From contig JAUPFL010000002.1 in assembly GCA_030562215.1 (NCBI GenBank), positions 620,001-684,000 on the forward strand: a stretch of 64,000 nt of DNA, read 5' to 3'. Numbering within the stretch: position 1 is the stretch's first letter; each line of letters starts with the position of its first letter. This document shows positions 17,895-31,947 of this stretch, piece by piece. The notes under the pieces are model-generated. The model was not told the origin of the DNA. It searched no databases and was given only the letters and a program-made list of their open reading frames with translations. The DNA comes from Peribacillus frigoritolerans (lineage in GTDB: Bacteria > Bacillota > Bacilli > Bacillales > DSM-1321). Both the position numbers and the translations under genes were made by a program.

Positions 17895-18169
17895 ATGGTG
17901 GATATCAAAAAAGGCGAAAGTTCTTTTTTGTCGAAGAATCTGGTGAGAAACTAGCGGAAATTACATTCTTTAAATCAGGTGATGATGAGATCACGGTCGA
18001 TCATACCGTCGTTTCTGACAAGCTTCGCGGGCAAAAGGTAGGGAATTCCCTTGTTGAAAAGGTAATAGGATTCGCAAGGGAGGAAAACCTGAAAATTGTT
18101 CCGGTATGTTCGTTCGTTCAAAAACAATTTGAAGAAAATGCAGAATACGAGGATGTATTGGCAAAATGA
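17895..18169 (+). CDS. YjdJ-type GNAT N-acetyltransferase (one frameshift)
   Basis: Small acetyltransferase-like protein. From ATG 17895 (GGAGGTCATCGAG upstream) it reads MVDIKKGESS, breaks in the T run 17934-17939, then continues FFVEESGEKLAEITF, VDHTVVSDKLRGQKVGNSLV and KIVPVCSFVQKQFEEN. That is the compact YjdJ/Gcn5-like domain with the R-G-Q-x-V-G acetyl-CoA loop. About 91 aa after adding one T. Substrate unknown. Confidence 0.82.
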
Positions 18170-18173
18170 ACCA

Positions 18174-18235
18174 GAGGGCTGACTTAGGGGATGATTAATA
18201 TCGCCTGTGTTCAGCCCTTTGCCATTTTTTTAGAT
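18174..18235 (+). terminator. Possible terminator of the GNAT gene
   Basis: AGGGCTGA and TCAGCCCT arms around a 30-base loop, with a T run about ten bases later. Weak. Confidence 0.4.
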
Positions 18236-18314
18236 AATCTTCATACCTCCAATAAAATAATAGTAAAGCCTTTCCGCCTACGTATGCTCGCATTAATATA
18301 GGGGAGGTGCCAGG

Positions 18315-18724
18315 ATGGCCATCAAATTACAAACCCTATTGAATCGTGTAAAGGAAAATATGGGAAGCGGTATGAATCCAGTCGTGAACGAGACGATACT
18401 CGAAGTGTTGAAATTAGCTTATGAAGTGGGGATATTTGTTCAAATAACGGCTGGTTATCGAAGTTTCCGAGAACAAAATGAATTGTATGAACGGGGCAGA
18501 ACGAATAAATCAAAGCCAATCGTGACTTATGCCAGAGGAGGCCAATCCTTGCATAAAGGGATGAAGGACGAATCTTGTATCAAGAGTGGCGTCAGCGAAC
18601 AGTGAAAATGAAGCTGAAAGGGAAAATGGATGATCCGCTATTTGAGAAATCCGATACTGGTGACTGGCATCATGTGGATAGTTTGCGAATATTTCAGTGG
18701 AGAAGTTTGTTATCACATGAATGA
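18315..18724 (+). pseudogene. Broken M15-type peptidoglycan endopeptidase (CwlK-like)
   Basis: ATG 18315 follows GGGGAGGTG and opens MAIKLQTLLNRVKENM, then VQITAGYRSFREQNELYERG and ARGGQSLH, the start of the M15 zinc-peptidase core. The expected NYGxAxD metal segment is missing after SLH, and the frame shifts. Another frame carries GDWHHVDSLRIFQWRS to the stop at 18722-18724. Because a catalytic block is absent, this looks like deletion plus frameshift, a genuine pseudogene, rather than a one-base error. Confidence 0.6.
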
Positions 18725-18859
18725 TTTTAATGGGATATCTGATGTTTTTAAAAATTAAAAATTGAAAAAACTTTTTTGCAGAATGTGGCCATGATAGGTA
18801 TGTAAGCGGATACAACAAATCTTTCAATTTAGAATTATCAAAAAATTTAAAAAAACCTG

Positions 18860-18888
18860 TTGACTACTACCTGAAATACACGTAAGAT
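18860..18888 (+). promoter_or_regulatory. Sigma-A promoter of the ilv-leu operon
   Basis: TTGACT (18860-18865), 17 bases, TAAGAT (18883-18888), about 430 bases upstream of ilvB and just before the T-box leader. CodY or CcpA sites may lie near, but I could not identify them with confidence. Confidence 0.7.
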
Positions 18889-18954
18889 AATCACAAATAC
18901 AAGACATCAAACATAAGCGTTTCGAAAAATATGAATAATGCGAAAAGCATTGAA

Positions 18955-19241
18955 GAGGATAAGTAGTCTTTTAAAAAGGCAGTCACAGAGAGCCGGGTAG
19001 CTGAGAGCCGGTATTGTCCCGAAAGATGAACTCACCTTGGAGTTTCAGCTTGAACGTCAGACTAGTAGAGCTGAACGGGTGCGTACCAGTACCCGTTACC
19101 AAAACAGAGAATAGTGTAGTCTATTCAAAGTGCGCATGGAGTTTCATGCGAAAAAGGGTGGTACCGTGGAGTGGCTCATCAAGCCTTTTCACCCCTTTAA
19201 CTTGCCGAGTGCAAGTACATTTGGGGTGAAAAGGCTTTTTT
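18955..19241 (+). promoter_or_regulatory. T-box leader (leucine) of ilv-leu
   Basis: Contains AGAGAGCCGG in stem I, the T-box core AGGGTGGTACCG at 19155-19166, and a terminator. CTC at 19031-19033 within GATGAACTCACC is the likely specifier codon, giving tRNA-Leu(GAG). Uncharged tRNA-Leu would bind and favour the antiterminator. B. subtilis ilv-leu is controlled the same way. Confidence 0.9.
19181..19241 (+). terminator. T-box terminator before ilvB
   Basis: Long stem AAGCCTTTTCACCCC / GGGGTGAAAAGGCTT with a T run; competes with the antiterminator that contains the T-box core. Confidence 0.9.
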
Positions 19242-19315
19242 GTATGCATAAAAAGCTGAAAATTCTGAATGTTAAGAAAACATTCAGTGAAAAAGCGAAG
19301 GAGGTTTTTTACGAA

Positions 19316-21029
19316 ATGACACAAAAGTCAGTTGTTGCTGATCGGAAAAGTGGAAAGACACATTATAGTGGTGCCGAATTTCTGCTGGATGCATTGAAAA
19401 AGGAAAATGTTGAAGTCATCTTTGGTTATCCGGGAGGTTCTGTATTGCCGATTTATGACAAGCTTTACAGTTCAGAACTTTTTCATATTTTGACAAGGCA
19501 CGAACAGGGTGCCATTCATGCAGCGGAAGGATACGCCAGGATTACCGGCAAGCCGGGGGTGGTCATAGTCACATCCGGTCCAGGGGCAACGAACATCGTC
19601 ACCGGTTTGGCCGATGCGATGATCGACTCTTTACCGCTAGTGGTAATTTCGGGTCAGGTAGCTACCAGTGTAATTGGCTCGGATGCTTTCCAGGAAGCTG
19701 ATGTACTGGGGATTACTACACCGATCACAAAACATAACTATCAGGTAAGGAAGCCGGAAGACCTTCCGCGCATTATAAAAGAAGCTTTTATATCGCTTCC
19801 AGCGGCCGGCCCGGTCCAGTATTAATCGATATACCTAAGGATATGGCCATTATAAAAGGTGTAGCGACGGATGAGGAGCCAGAAATGAATCTCCCGGGCT
19901 ATCAGCCGACGACCAAGCCGAATTACTTACAGATCAGAAAGCTAGTTGAGGCCGTAAGCGGGGCGAAAAGACCGGTCATTCTTGCAGGGGCAGGTGTCCT
20001 GCATGCAAAGGCCTCCCATCTATTAAAGGAATATGTCGAGCAGCAAGGCATTCCCGTCGTCCACACTTTATTGGGTCTTGGGGCTTTCCGGCGGAACATC
20101 CTCTCTTTATCGGAATGGGTGGTATGCATGGCTGCTATGCAGCAAACATGGCGTTAGCGAAATGTGATCTATTAATCAATATCGGTGCAAGGTTCGATGA
20201 TCGTTTGACTGGGAATCTAGCGAAATTCGCACAGCACGCAACGGTTGCCCATATCGATATTGATCCAGCGGAAATCGGTAAAAATGTGCCGACAAAAATT
20301 CCAGTCGTCGGAAGTGCCAAGGAAGCACTCTCGGAGTTGATTGCGCAAAATGGCAAGAAACCGGAAATTGATGAATGGACAACACAGCTGACTGCATGGA
20401 ATGAAAAGTTCCCATTGCGTTATACCCATGAAGAAGGCGTTCTGAAACCTCAGCGTGTCATCCAGATGCTTCATGAAAAAACGAATGGGGAGGCCATTGT
20501 TACGACGGATGTTGGACAGCATCAAATGTGGGCAGCTCAATACTATCCATTTAACAAACCGGATTCATGGGTCACTTCCGGCGGATTGGGGACGATGGGC
20601 TTTGGCTTACCATCGGCTCTCGGAGCGCAACTGGCGAATCCGAAAGCGACGGTGCTTTCCATATCGGGGGATGGCGGATTCCAGATGTGCCTGCAAGAAC
20701 TTTCAGTCATTGCCGAAATGAATCTGCCAATCAAAATCATCATCGTCAACAACGGGGCGCTAGGGATGGTAAGGCAGTGGCAGGAACTCTTTCATGAAAA
20801 CCGTTTCTCACACAGTATTTTTCAATCGCATCCGGATTTCGTGAAATTGGCCGATGCTTATGGAATTCCGGGATACAAGGTGACGACGGAGGAAGAAGCA
20901 AGCAACTGCCTGGATGTAGCGTTAAAGACCGATGGTCCGGTGCTGATTGATTTCCGCGTAAAACAAAATGAAAATGTCTTTCCGATGGTAGCACAAGGAA
21001 AAGGGCTAGATGAAATGGAAGGAGTTTAA
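19316..21029 (+). CDS. ilvB: Acetolactate synthase large subunit (two frameshifts)
   Basis: ThDP-dependent condensation of pyruvate with pyruvate or 2-ketobutyrate, the first common step to valine, leucine and isoleucine. Motifs: [15 protein letters not shown], the ThDP glutamate in THHEQ-like [24 protein letters not shown] and the ThDP motif SGDGGFQM with downstream [12 protein letters not shown]. Breaks: T run 19786-19789 and T run 20085-20087, each one T short. Repair gives 571 aa. ATG 19316 follows GAAGGAGG. First gene of ilvBHC-leuABCD; ilvH starts four bases downstream. Confidence 0.95.
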
Positions 21030-21032
21030 TCA

Positions 21033-24165
<3,133 letters not shown>

Positions 24166-24180
24166 GAAGGGGAGATTTCG

Positions 24181-25292
24181 ATGAAAAGGAATATTGCGGT
24201 GCTTCAAGGAGATGGCATCGGGAAAGAAGTAACAAGAGGCGCTGTAGAAATCCTCGAAGCCGTTGCCCAAAGATATGGACACGATTTTGAATTTCAATAT
24301 GGTGAGATTGGCGGAGGTGCCATCGATAGCACAGGTTCACCCCTGCCGGATGAAACAGTGGAGATTTGTAAAAACAGCGATGCGGTATTATTAGGGGCCG
24401 TTGGAGGACCTAAGTGGGATGACCAGCCTGCGCACCTAAGACCGGAACGAGGTTTGTTGAAAATCCGAAAAGATTTGAATCTTTATGCTAACATCCGTCC
24501 AATCAGCTATTATTCCAGCTTGTCGGAATCTTCTCCTCTTAAAAAGGAATTCATTGAAGATGTGGATTTCGTGATTGTCAGGGAACTAACTGGCGGCCTT
24601 TATTTCGGAAAGCCAAGTGAGCGCGTTGAAAAAGAAGGGAAAGAGGCGGTCGTCGATACACTTTTCTATCAGAAAAGCGAAATGAAGCGCATCATCGAAC
24701 TTGCTTTTTCATTAGCATCGGATCGCAAGAAAAAGTAACATCCGTGGATAAAGCGAATGTTCTTGAATCCAGCAGGATGTGGCGTGAGACGGCTGAAGAA
24801 ATTGCCAAGGACTATCCGGATGTAATCCTTGAACATATGCTTGTCGATAATGCAGCCATGCAATTGATCAAAAACCCGAAACAATTTGATATTATCGTGA
24901 CGGAGAATATGTTCGGTGATATTTTAAGCGATGAAGCTTCGGTATTGACTGGCTCGCTTGGAATGCTTCCTTCCGCCTCCATATCAACAAATGGGCCTAA
25001 TCTATATGAACCGATTCATGGCTCTGCCCCGGATATTGCGGGCAAAAACCTGGCAAATCCGATTGGGACGATTTTATCAGCGGCTTCCTTGCTGCGTCTA
25101 TCCTTTGGTTTGGAAGATGAGGCGAAAGCAGTTGAGCAGGCGGTGGAAACGGTCCTTGAATATGGCTTGAGAACAGGCGATATCGCAAATGGCCAACCAA
25201 CCATTACGTCTACCTCAGAGATGATTGCAGAAATAAAAGCAAATCTTTTAGACCAGGAAGCCATTTCCAACATCATGGGAGCTTACGCATAA
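24181..25292 (+). CDS. leuB: 3-isopropylmalate dehydrogenase (one frameshift)
   Basis: NAD-dependent oxidative decarboxylation in leucine synthesis. Motifs: [55 protein letters not shown] and the NAD-site [19 protein letters not shown]. Break at the A run 24730-24734. Repair gives 370 aa, as expected. AAGGGGAG before ATG 24181. A strong terminator follows before leuC. Confidence 0.95.
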
Positions 25293-25300
25293 ACTTCTTT

Positions 25301-25328
25301 CACGGCCTAACATTAGGCCGTGTTTTTT
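25301..25328 (+). terminator. Intrinsic terminator between leuB and leuC
   Basis: Perfect 9-bp stem CACGGCCTA (25301-25309) / TAGGCCGTG (25314-25322), ACAT loop, six T. Lies inside the presumed leu operon, so leuCD may be transcribed at lower level. Confidence 0.88.
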
Positions 25329-25361
25329 AAAAAATACAAGATTGATCGAGGTGGGATAGTG

Positions 25362-26769
25362 ATGGGAAAGTCGATAATAGAGAAAATATGGGATCGCCAT
25401 ATTGTAAATGAAGAAGTGAATAAACCGGATTTAATTTATATAGACCTTCAATATATTCATGAAGTGACCTCTCCGCAAGCATTTGAAGGATTGAGATTAA
25501 AAGGACGCAAAGTCAGGAGACCCGATCGTACTTTCGCGACAATGGATCATAATGTGCCAACGGTTAATCGCTATTTCATCGAGGATGATATTGCAAGGAA
25601 ACAACTAGAAGCGCTTGAGCAAAACTGTAAGGAGTTCGGTATCCGCCTTGCTGATTTAGACAGCCCGGATCAAGGTATCGTTCACGTTATCGGGCCGGAA
25701 TTAGGCTTACACAGCCAGGGATGACGATTGTCTGCGGAGACAGTCATACGTCTACACATGGTGCGTTTGGCTCGATAGCATTTGGAATCGGTACGAGTGA
25801 GGTCGAGCATGTTTTGGCCACACAAACCCTATGGCAAACAAAACCCAAAACATTAAAGCTTGAGGTTAATGGCAAGCTTGGTCATGGCGTGATGGCGAAA
25901 GATGTCATATTATATGTGATTTCTAAATTCGGCGTCGATTTCGGAACTGGACATATCATTGAGTATTGCGGGAAGTTTTCCGGGATATGTCAATGGAAGA
26001 AAGAATGACGGTTTGCAATATGTCGATCGAAGGCGGGGCAAGAGCCGGTCTGGTAGCTCCTGATGAAACAACGTTCTCTTACTTGAAAGGTCGTAAATAT
26101 TTGCCGAAAGGAGAAGAGTTCGAGCGATGTGTTCAGGACTGGAAGTCACTTTCCAGCGATGAGGATGCTGTATATGACCAAGAAATCATTCTCGATGGCA
26201 GCCTGATTTCACCAATGGTCAGCTGGGGGACGAATCCTGGAATGGCTAGTGGCGTGGACGGAAAAGTACCTACCTTCGCAGAGGAAATCATGGATCCTAA
26301 GGAACTGAATCGAGCCATTGAGTATATGGGTCTTGAGGAAGGCATGCCGATCACGGAAATTCCCGTACAACATGTATTCATAGGATCGTGTACCAATTCA
26401 CGCATTGAGGACTTACGGCAAGCCGCAGAAATGATCGAAGGCCAAACTGTTCAAAAAGGGGTTCGGGCGATGGTCGTACCCGGTTCACAAAGCGTAAAAA
26501 GGCAAGCGGAAGATGAAGGGTTGGATGAGATTTTCAAATCTGCGGGCTTTGAATGGCGCGAATCGGGCTGCAGCATGTGCCTGAGCATGAACCCTGACGT
26601 GGTTCCGGCCGGCGAGCATTGTGCCTCCACAAGCAATCGGAACTTTGAAGGCAGGCAAGGAGCTGGAGCAAGAACACACCTGGTTAGTCCGGCTATGGCT
26701 GCCGCGGCCGCCATTCATGGGAAATTTGTCGATATCAGGAATTTGAAAAGAACTGAACAAGTCCAATAA
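25362..26769 (+). CDS. leuC: 3-isopropylmalate dehydratase large subunit (two frameshifts)
   Basis: [4Fe-4S] isomerase subunit converting 2- to 3-isopropylmalate with LeuD. Cluster ligands are in [19 protein letters not shown] and [11 protein letters not shown]; also [10 protein letters not shown]-like [13 protein letters not shown] and [13 protein letters not shown]. Breaks: near 25709 (one A lost in TTAACACAG) and the G run 25970-25972. Repair gives 469 aa. ATG 25362 has GAGGTGGG upstream. Confidence 0.95.
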
Positions 26770-26797
26770 GAATACGAATTAACCGGAGGTGCAGAGT

Positions 26798-27396
26798 ATG
26801 GAACCCATTACTATATATAAAGGAAGAGCGGCGGCACTTGACCGTAAAAACGTGGATACGGACCAAATCATTCCAAAGCAATTTTTAAAAAGGATTGAGC
26901 GAAGCGGATTTGGCGAATTTTTATTCTATAACTGGCGTTTTGATGAAAATGGAAAGGAACGTCCTGATTTTGAATTGAATCAGCCCCATAATCAAAACAC
27001 GTCCATATTAATAGCAGGTGAAAATTTTGGCTGCGGTTCATCCCGTGAGCATGCCCCTTGGTCATTGAAAGACTACGGATTCGATATCATCATCGCTCCG
27101 TCTTATGCTGATATCTTTAAAAGTAATTGCATGAAAAATGGCATGGTCCCCATTGCTTTGACCCAGACTGAAGTAAACTATTTAATGGAGAGAGTGTCGG
27201 CACCTGATTATGAGTTGACGATCGACCTTCCCAATCAGACATTGAAAGATGGTCAAGGGTTTGAAACGAGCTTTGAAATTCATCCATATTGGAAGGAAAT
27301 GCTCATTAAAGGCTGGGATGAAATTTCGATAACGCTTCAATATGATAAAGAGATTTCAGCCTATGAATCTCAAAAAAACCTGTATCGAGTATTTAA
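26798..27396 (+). CDS. leuD: 3-isopropylmalate dehydratase small subunit (frameshift near the end)
   Basis: Swivel-domain partner of LeuC. Motifs: LDRKNVDTDQIIPKQFLKRI, ENFGCGSSREHAPW and PSYADIFKSNCMKNG. ATG 26798 with CGGAGGTG upstream. As given, the frame runs to 27433, but one more A in the run 27372-27378 ends it at TAA 27394-27396, giving 199 aa, the B. subtilis length. The longer tail would also run into the terminator at 27411, so I use the shorter end. Confidence 0.93.
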
Positions 27397-27410
27397 TAGA
27401 AAAAGTCATT

Positions 27411-27452
27411 TCCCGTTCTCCTTTCTTATTTGAAAGGATGCGGGATTTTTTA
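27411..27452 (+). terminator. Terminator of the ilv-leu operon
   Basis: CCCG…TCCTTTC (27412-27425) pairs with GAAAGGA…CGGG (27432-27444) around TTATTT, then ATTTTTT. It overlaps the apparent read-through tail of leuD. Confidence 0.82.
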
Positions 27453-27558
27453 TCGGAAAAAGAAGGAAAGACGTGCATCCGCCATATAAATTTTTGTGTT
27501 TCCAGCTATTACATGCTAAACTGTTTCTCAAAAAGCGAACGGTGAGGCGGAAAATAGG

Positions 27559-28593
27559 ATGGATGATGAAAACAACCAAAAGAAGGCCGGAGAAACAAAG
27601 ATTATCGCCTTTCCAAATCTCGGTGAAAGGCTGATTGTAAAAGGACTGGATGAGCTTGGTAACAGGAACTTTAAAGCGGCTGCACAGCTCTTCAGCCAAG
27701 CCAGGGAGTATGAGCCCGAAAATGATGAAGTTTGCATGGGGCTAGTGGTCTCGCTAGTTGAACTTGAGTATTACCAGGAGTCAAAAGAGTTGTGTATAGA
27801 GATGCTGAATAAAGGCATCGGCGACTATTTTCAACTGATCAATATTTATTTGATGGTACTGCTGCAATTAGGCGAGCATCAGGAAATGGTCACGACGATC
27901 GAACTGCTATTTGAAGAAAGCCAAATTCCCTTTGATAAAGAGGAACATTTCGAAAAGATGCTTCAGTTCAGCAAAAGGGCCCTTGAGGATAAAAAAGAGG
28001 AGAAGGAAAGGCAAAATCAACAGCTTTCAGAGGAAATGCAGGAGGATGAACTTTTTGAAGGGAAAACGGACAGTGAGATGCTCATGGTCATTTCAAAACT
28101 CACGAATATCAATATTCGACCATTTATCCCTCAAATCGAAGAATTTCTACAAAAAGATGAGGGACATCCTTTCTTTAAAACGATGCTCCTTAACATCCTT
28201 ATCGACCAGGAATATAATCAGGAATTGACGGTGAGGAAATTCAATCAATCGAAGTCGGTCACCCCAAAGGAATTGAAAAGTTTGAAGGAGACGGACTTCT
28301 ATAAGAAGGTAACCGGACTGACCGAAGAGGAAATCAGTCAGGATAATCCGAGCTTATTTGAAATGGTCCATAGTTTGATTGAACGTCATTCTTTTTTATT
28401 GTTTCCTTTTGAACCAGGATCTGAAAGCTTGCCTGCATGGGCAGCTGCCTACCATGCCTTGGCGGAAGAATACATGACCGGGGAAGTTTTCGTGAGGGAC
28501 TTAGCGGGCCTTTACCGTGCTGATGAGGAAAGCGTTGCGGATATTCTATCCTATATAAAAGAAATTGAAGAAATTTCTTATCCTATTATTTAA
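27559..28593 (+). CDS. ysoA: TPR-repeat protein YsoA
   Basis: 344-aa soluble protein with tetratricopeptide-like helices (DELGNRNFKAAAQLFSQARE, then a second pair near residue 70) and an acidic coiled middle (KEEKERQNQQLSEEMQEDE). Role unknown; it is conserved between leuD and tig in Bacillus, as here. GTGAGGCGG lies upstream of ATG 27559. Frame intact. Confidence 0.9.
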   Translation: MDDENNQKKAGETKIIAFPNLGERLIVKGLDELGNRNFKAAAQLFSQAREYEPENDEVCMGLVVSLVELEYYQESKELCIEMLNKGIGDYFQLINIYLMVLLQLGEHQEMVTTIELLFEESQIPFDKEEHFEKMLQFSKRALEDKKEEKERQNQQLSEEMQEDELFEGKTDSEMLMVISKLTNINIRPFIPQIEEFLQKDEGHPFFKTMLLNILIDQEYNQELTVRKFNQSKSVTPKELKSLKETDFYKKVTGLTEEEISQDNPSLFEMVHSLIERHSFLLFPFEPGSESLPAWAAAYHALAEEYMTGEVFVRDLAGLYRADEESVADILSYIKEIEEISYPII

Positions 28594-28603
28594 GCTATTG
28601 CTG

Positions 28604-28631
28604 TTGTAACAGATTAATCCTGTGGTATAAT
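28604..28631 (+). promoter_or_regulatory. Sigma-A promoter of tig
   Basis: TTGTAA (28604-28609), 16 bases, TATAAT (28626-28631) with TG upstream (extended -10). Confidence 0.65.
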
Positions 28632-28776
28632 GTAGTGGTTGTAATGTATAATCGTCTAATTTTGACGATTTCCCCAATATTTTGGGGGTATATTTGAAGG
28701 ATGACTTGTTAACACTTGCAAAGCATAATCATCCAATGCTTATTATTGAAGTATATAGATTTTTGGAGGGAAACAC

Positions 28777-30069
28777 ATGTCTGTAAAATGGGAAAAACAA
28801 GAAGGTAATCAAGGCGTACTAACAATTGAAGTTGACGCTGCAAAAGTAAACGAAGGTTTAGACGCAGCTTTCAAAAAAGTAGTGAAACAAGTAAATGTAC
28901 CTGGCTTCCGTAAAGGTAAAATGCCACGTCAAATGTTCGAAAAGAAATTCGGCGTAGAATCACTTTACCAAGATGCGCTTGATATCATTCTTCCAGATGC
29001 TTATGCAAATGCTGTCGAAGAAGCTGGAATTCAGCCTGTAGATCGTCCAGAAATCGACATCGAGAAAATGGAAAAAGGCGAAAACCTGATCTTCACTGCG
29101 ACTGTAACAGTTAAGCCTGAAGTTAAATTGGGAGATTACAAAGGTGTTGAAGTTGAAAAATTCAATACTGAAGTAACTGACGAAGATGTTGAAAACGAAT
29201 TGAAAACTTTGCAGGAGCGTCAAGCTGAGCTTGTCGTTAAAGAAGAAGGACAAGTTGCTGAAGGCGATACGGTCGTTCTTGACTTTGAAGGATTCGTTGA
29301 TGGTGAAGCATTCGAAGGCGGAGCTTCAGAAAACCATTCATTGGAAATCGGTTCAAACTCTTTCATTCCAGGATTCGAAGAGCAACTTGTAGGTCTTGAA
29401 ACTGGCGCTGAAAAAGATATCGAAGTTACATTCCCTGAAGAATACCACGCTGCTGAACTTGCGGGTAAACCAGCAGTATTCAAAGTGAAAATTCACGAAA
29501 TCAAAACAAAACAACTTCCTGAGTTGGATGATGAGTTCGCGAAAGATGTCGACGACGAAGTGGAAACTTTGGCTGAACTTAAAGAAAAAACAAAACATAA
29601 ATTAGAGCATGACAAAAAACATGAAGAAGAAAACTTCATTCAAAACACTGTAATTGGTAAAGCTGTTGAAGGTGCAGAAATAGACGTTCCTGAAGCAATG
29701 ATTTCAAACGAAGTTGACCGCATGATGAATGAGTTCTCTCAACGCATTCAATCTCAAGGCCTTAATTTGGAACTCTACTACCAATTCTCAGGTCAAGACG
29801 AAGAAGCTTTAAAAGCGCAAATGAAAGAAGAAGCTGAAGGGCAAGTTCGTACGAGCCTAACTCTTGAAGCAATCGCAGAAGTTGAAAAACTTGAAGCGAC
29901 TGACGAAGATGTAGAAGCTGAACTTGCACAAATGGCTACTATGTACAATATGGAAGTTGACGCGATCAAACAAGCTCTTGGAAACTTAGAAGGAATCAAA
30001 GGCGATCTTAAAATTAAGAAAGCGATTGACTTCTTGGTAGAAAACAGCAAAACAGTTGACGCAAAATAA
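28777..30069 (+). CDS. tig: Trigger factor, ribosome-associated chaperone/PPIase
   Basis: Binds nascent chains at the ribosome exit and catalyses prolyl isomerisation. N-terminal ribosome-binding loop [21 protein letters not shown] domain [17 protein letters not shown] with PGFEEQLVG, and a long C-terminal helical domain. 430 aa, as in B. subtilis. Strongly biased toward frequent codons, fitting high expression. GGAGGG before ATG 28777. Frame intact. Confidence 0.97.
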   Translation: MSVKWEKQEGNQGVLTIEVDAAKVNEGLDAAFKKVVKQVNVPGFRKGKMPRQMFEKKFGVESLYQDALDIILPDAYANAVEEAGIQPVDRPEIDIEKMEKGENLIFTATVTVKPEVKLGDYKGVEVEKFNTEVTDEDVENELKTLQERQAELVVKEEGQVAEGDTVVLDFEGFVDGEAFEGGASENHSLEIGSNSFIPGFEEQLVGLETGAEKDIEVTFPEEYHAAELAGKPAVFKVKIHEIKTKQLPELDDEFAKDVDDEVETLAELKEKTKHKLEHDKKHEEENFIQNTVIGKAVEGAEIDVPEAMISNEVDRMMNEFSQRIQSQGLNLELYYQFSGQDEEALKAQMKEEAEGQVRTSLTLEAIAEVEKLEATDEDVEAELAQMATMYNMEVDAIKQALGNLEGIKGDLKIKKAIDFLVENSKTVDAK

Positions 30070-30104
30070 TTTTTATAAATAAGTAGATTAAAATATTTCC
30101 TTTA

Positions 30105-30138
30105 AAAAACAAGGCGCGAGTAATCGTGCCTTGTTTTA
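30105..30138 (+). terminator. Terminator of tig
   Basis: AAAACAAGGC and GCCTTGTTTT arms around a CGAGTAATCG extension. Confidence 0.85.
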
Positions 30139-30497
30139 TACATATTGAGAATTCGTGTAATTTTTAAATATCGGTTATTTCCTGATTGATTTTTTTGGGA
30201 TTTCGGTGTAGATTAGTTCTAATACCGCATATACATATTTATACAGCAAATCCTGCTTTTAAAAATCCAAAGTTTTGGGCATGCTGGTAAAGGGCAAATA
30301 CATATTGATTGATTATTGTACTTATTTAACAACTCGGACCGTGAGCATTTTTGTTACTAAACTTCCAAGAACATGATAAAATGCAAAACATACTAGGGAT
30401 TTTGGAATGTTTAAGCAGATGTGTGCCTAGTTTTTTCTTTACGATTAGGTACCGCTATGTAATAGAGTTGGAAGAGTATTTAAAGGGGTGAACGTAC
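30139..30497 (+). other. clpX upstream region
   Basis: About 360 bases without a gene. A weak promoter, TTGTTA (30351-30356), 20 bases, extended -10 TGATAAAAT (-10 at 30377-30382), is the best candidate. No other structure seen. Confidence 0.45.
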
Positions 30498-31765
30498 ATG
30501 TTTAAATTTAATGATGAAAAAGGACAGTTAAAATGTTCTTTTTGCGGTAAAACACAAGAACAAGTCCGTAAACTGGTTGCTGGTCCAGGTGTCTATATTT
30601 GTGACGAGTGTATAGAACTTTGTACGGAGATCGTCGAAGAAGAGCTTGGAACTGATGAAGAAGTAGAATTCAGAGATGTTCCTAAACCTATGGAAATCCG
30701 TGAAATTCTTGACGAATATGTGATTGGACAAGAACAGGCGAAGAAATCTTTGGCTGTCGCTGTTTATAACCATTATAAACGTATCAATTCCAATAGCAAA
30801 GTCGACGATGTTGAACTTTCTAAAAGTAACATCGCCCTAATCGGACCGACGGGAAGCGGGAAAACCCTTCTTGCGCAAACATTGGCACGATTACTGAATG
30901 TTCCTTTTGCCATTGCTGATGCCACTTCATTGACGGAAGCTGGATATGTTGGGAAGATGTTGAAAACATCCTTCTAAAATTAATCCAAGCAGCTGATTAC
31001 GATGTGGAAAAAGCGGAAAAAGGCATCATTTACATTGATGAAATCGATAAAGTTGCCCGTAAATCGGAAAATCCTTCTATTACACGTGACGTGTCTGGTG
31101 AAGGTGTGCAACAAGCTTTATTGAAAATCCTTGAAGGAACGGTTGCGAGCGTTCCGCCTCAAGGTGGACGTAAACATCCACATCAGGAATTCATCCAAAT
31201 CGATACGACCAATATTTTGTTCATCTGCGGCGGTGCCTTTGATGGCATCGAACCGATCATCAAACGCCGTCTTGGTCAAAAAGTCATTGGCTTTGGCTCT
31301 GACGTGAAAAAGGATGATGTTGCAGAAAAAGAATTGCTTTCCAAAGTCCTTCCTGAAGACTTGCTTCGTTTCGGATTAATTCCGGAATTCATCGGACGTC
31401 TTCCGGTAATTGCGACTCTTGAGCAATTGGATGAAGCTGCTTTGATTGAAATCCTTACACAACCGAAAAATGCCCTTGTTAAACAATATCAAAAACTACT
31501 TGAGCTTGACGATGTTGAATTGGAATTCGAACAGGAAGCGCTAAGTGAAATTGCTAAAAAGGCAATTGAACGCAAAACTGGTGCACGTGGTCTGCGATCC
31601 ATCATCGAAGGCATCATTCTTGAAGTGATGTTCGATCTGCCTTCACGTGATGATGTTGCAAAATGTGTAATCACAGGCAGCACGATTTCGAAAAATGAAT
31701 CTCCAAAGCTCGTCCTTAAAGACGGTACAACCGTCAAAGGACAGGAAAAGAAAACATCTGCTTGA
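30498..31765 (+). CDS. clpX: ClpX, ATPase subunit of Clp protease (one frameshift)
   Basis: AAA+ unfoldase that feeds ClpP. N-terminal zinc domain [14 protein letters not shown]…CDECIELC, Walker [16 protein letters not shown], Walker [10 protein letters not shown], the RKH-like and pore region [10 protein letters not shown], and the ClpP-contact loop VIGFGSD-type motif. Break at GGG 30951-30953: one extra G joins GYVG to [11 protein letters not shown]. Repaired length 422 aa. GGGGTG before ATG 30498. Confidence 0.96.
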
Positions 31766-31780
31766 TTTATAAGGAAAGAG

Positions 31781-31812
31781 AAAGACTGCCAGTTCATCTG
31801 GCAGTCTTTTTC
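31781..31812 (+). terminator. Terminator of clpX
   Basis: 12-bp perfect stem AAAGACTGCCAG / CTGGCAGTCTTT with loop TTCAT and T run. Confidence 0.93.
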
Positions 31813-31877
31813 TTTGTCTTTTTCTCAAATTGTTGTTATTCAGGATAAAAACGCCAATTTTTCAACACGAATTTCTT

Positions 31878-31908
31878 GGATAATTTCGCCCTTCCAAAGG
31901 AGATACTA
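31878..31908 (+). promoter_or_regulatory. Candidate sigma-F promoter of lonB
   Basis: GGATA (31878-31882), 16 bases, GGAGATACTA (31899-31908) fits the sigma-F -10 form GGNNANANTW. lonB is forespore-specific in B. subtilis. Weak -35. Confidence 0.4.
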
Positions 31909-31947
31909 ACAGAAATGACAAACTAGGAGAGTGCAGGAGGGAATACG

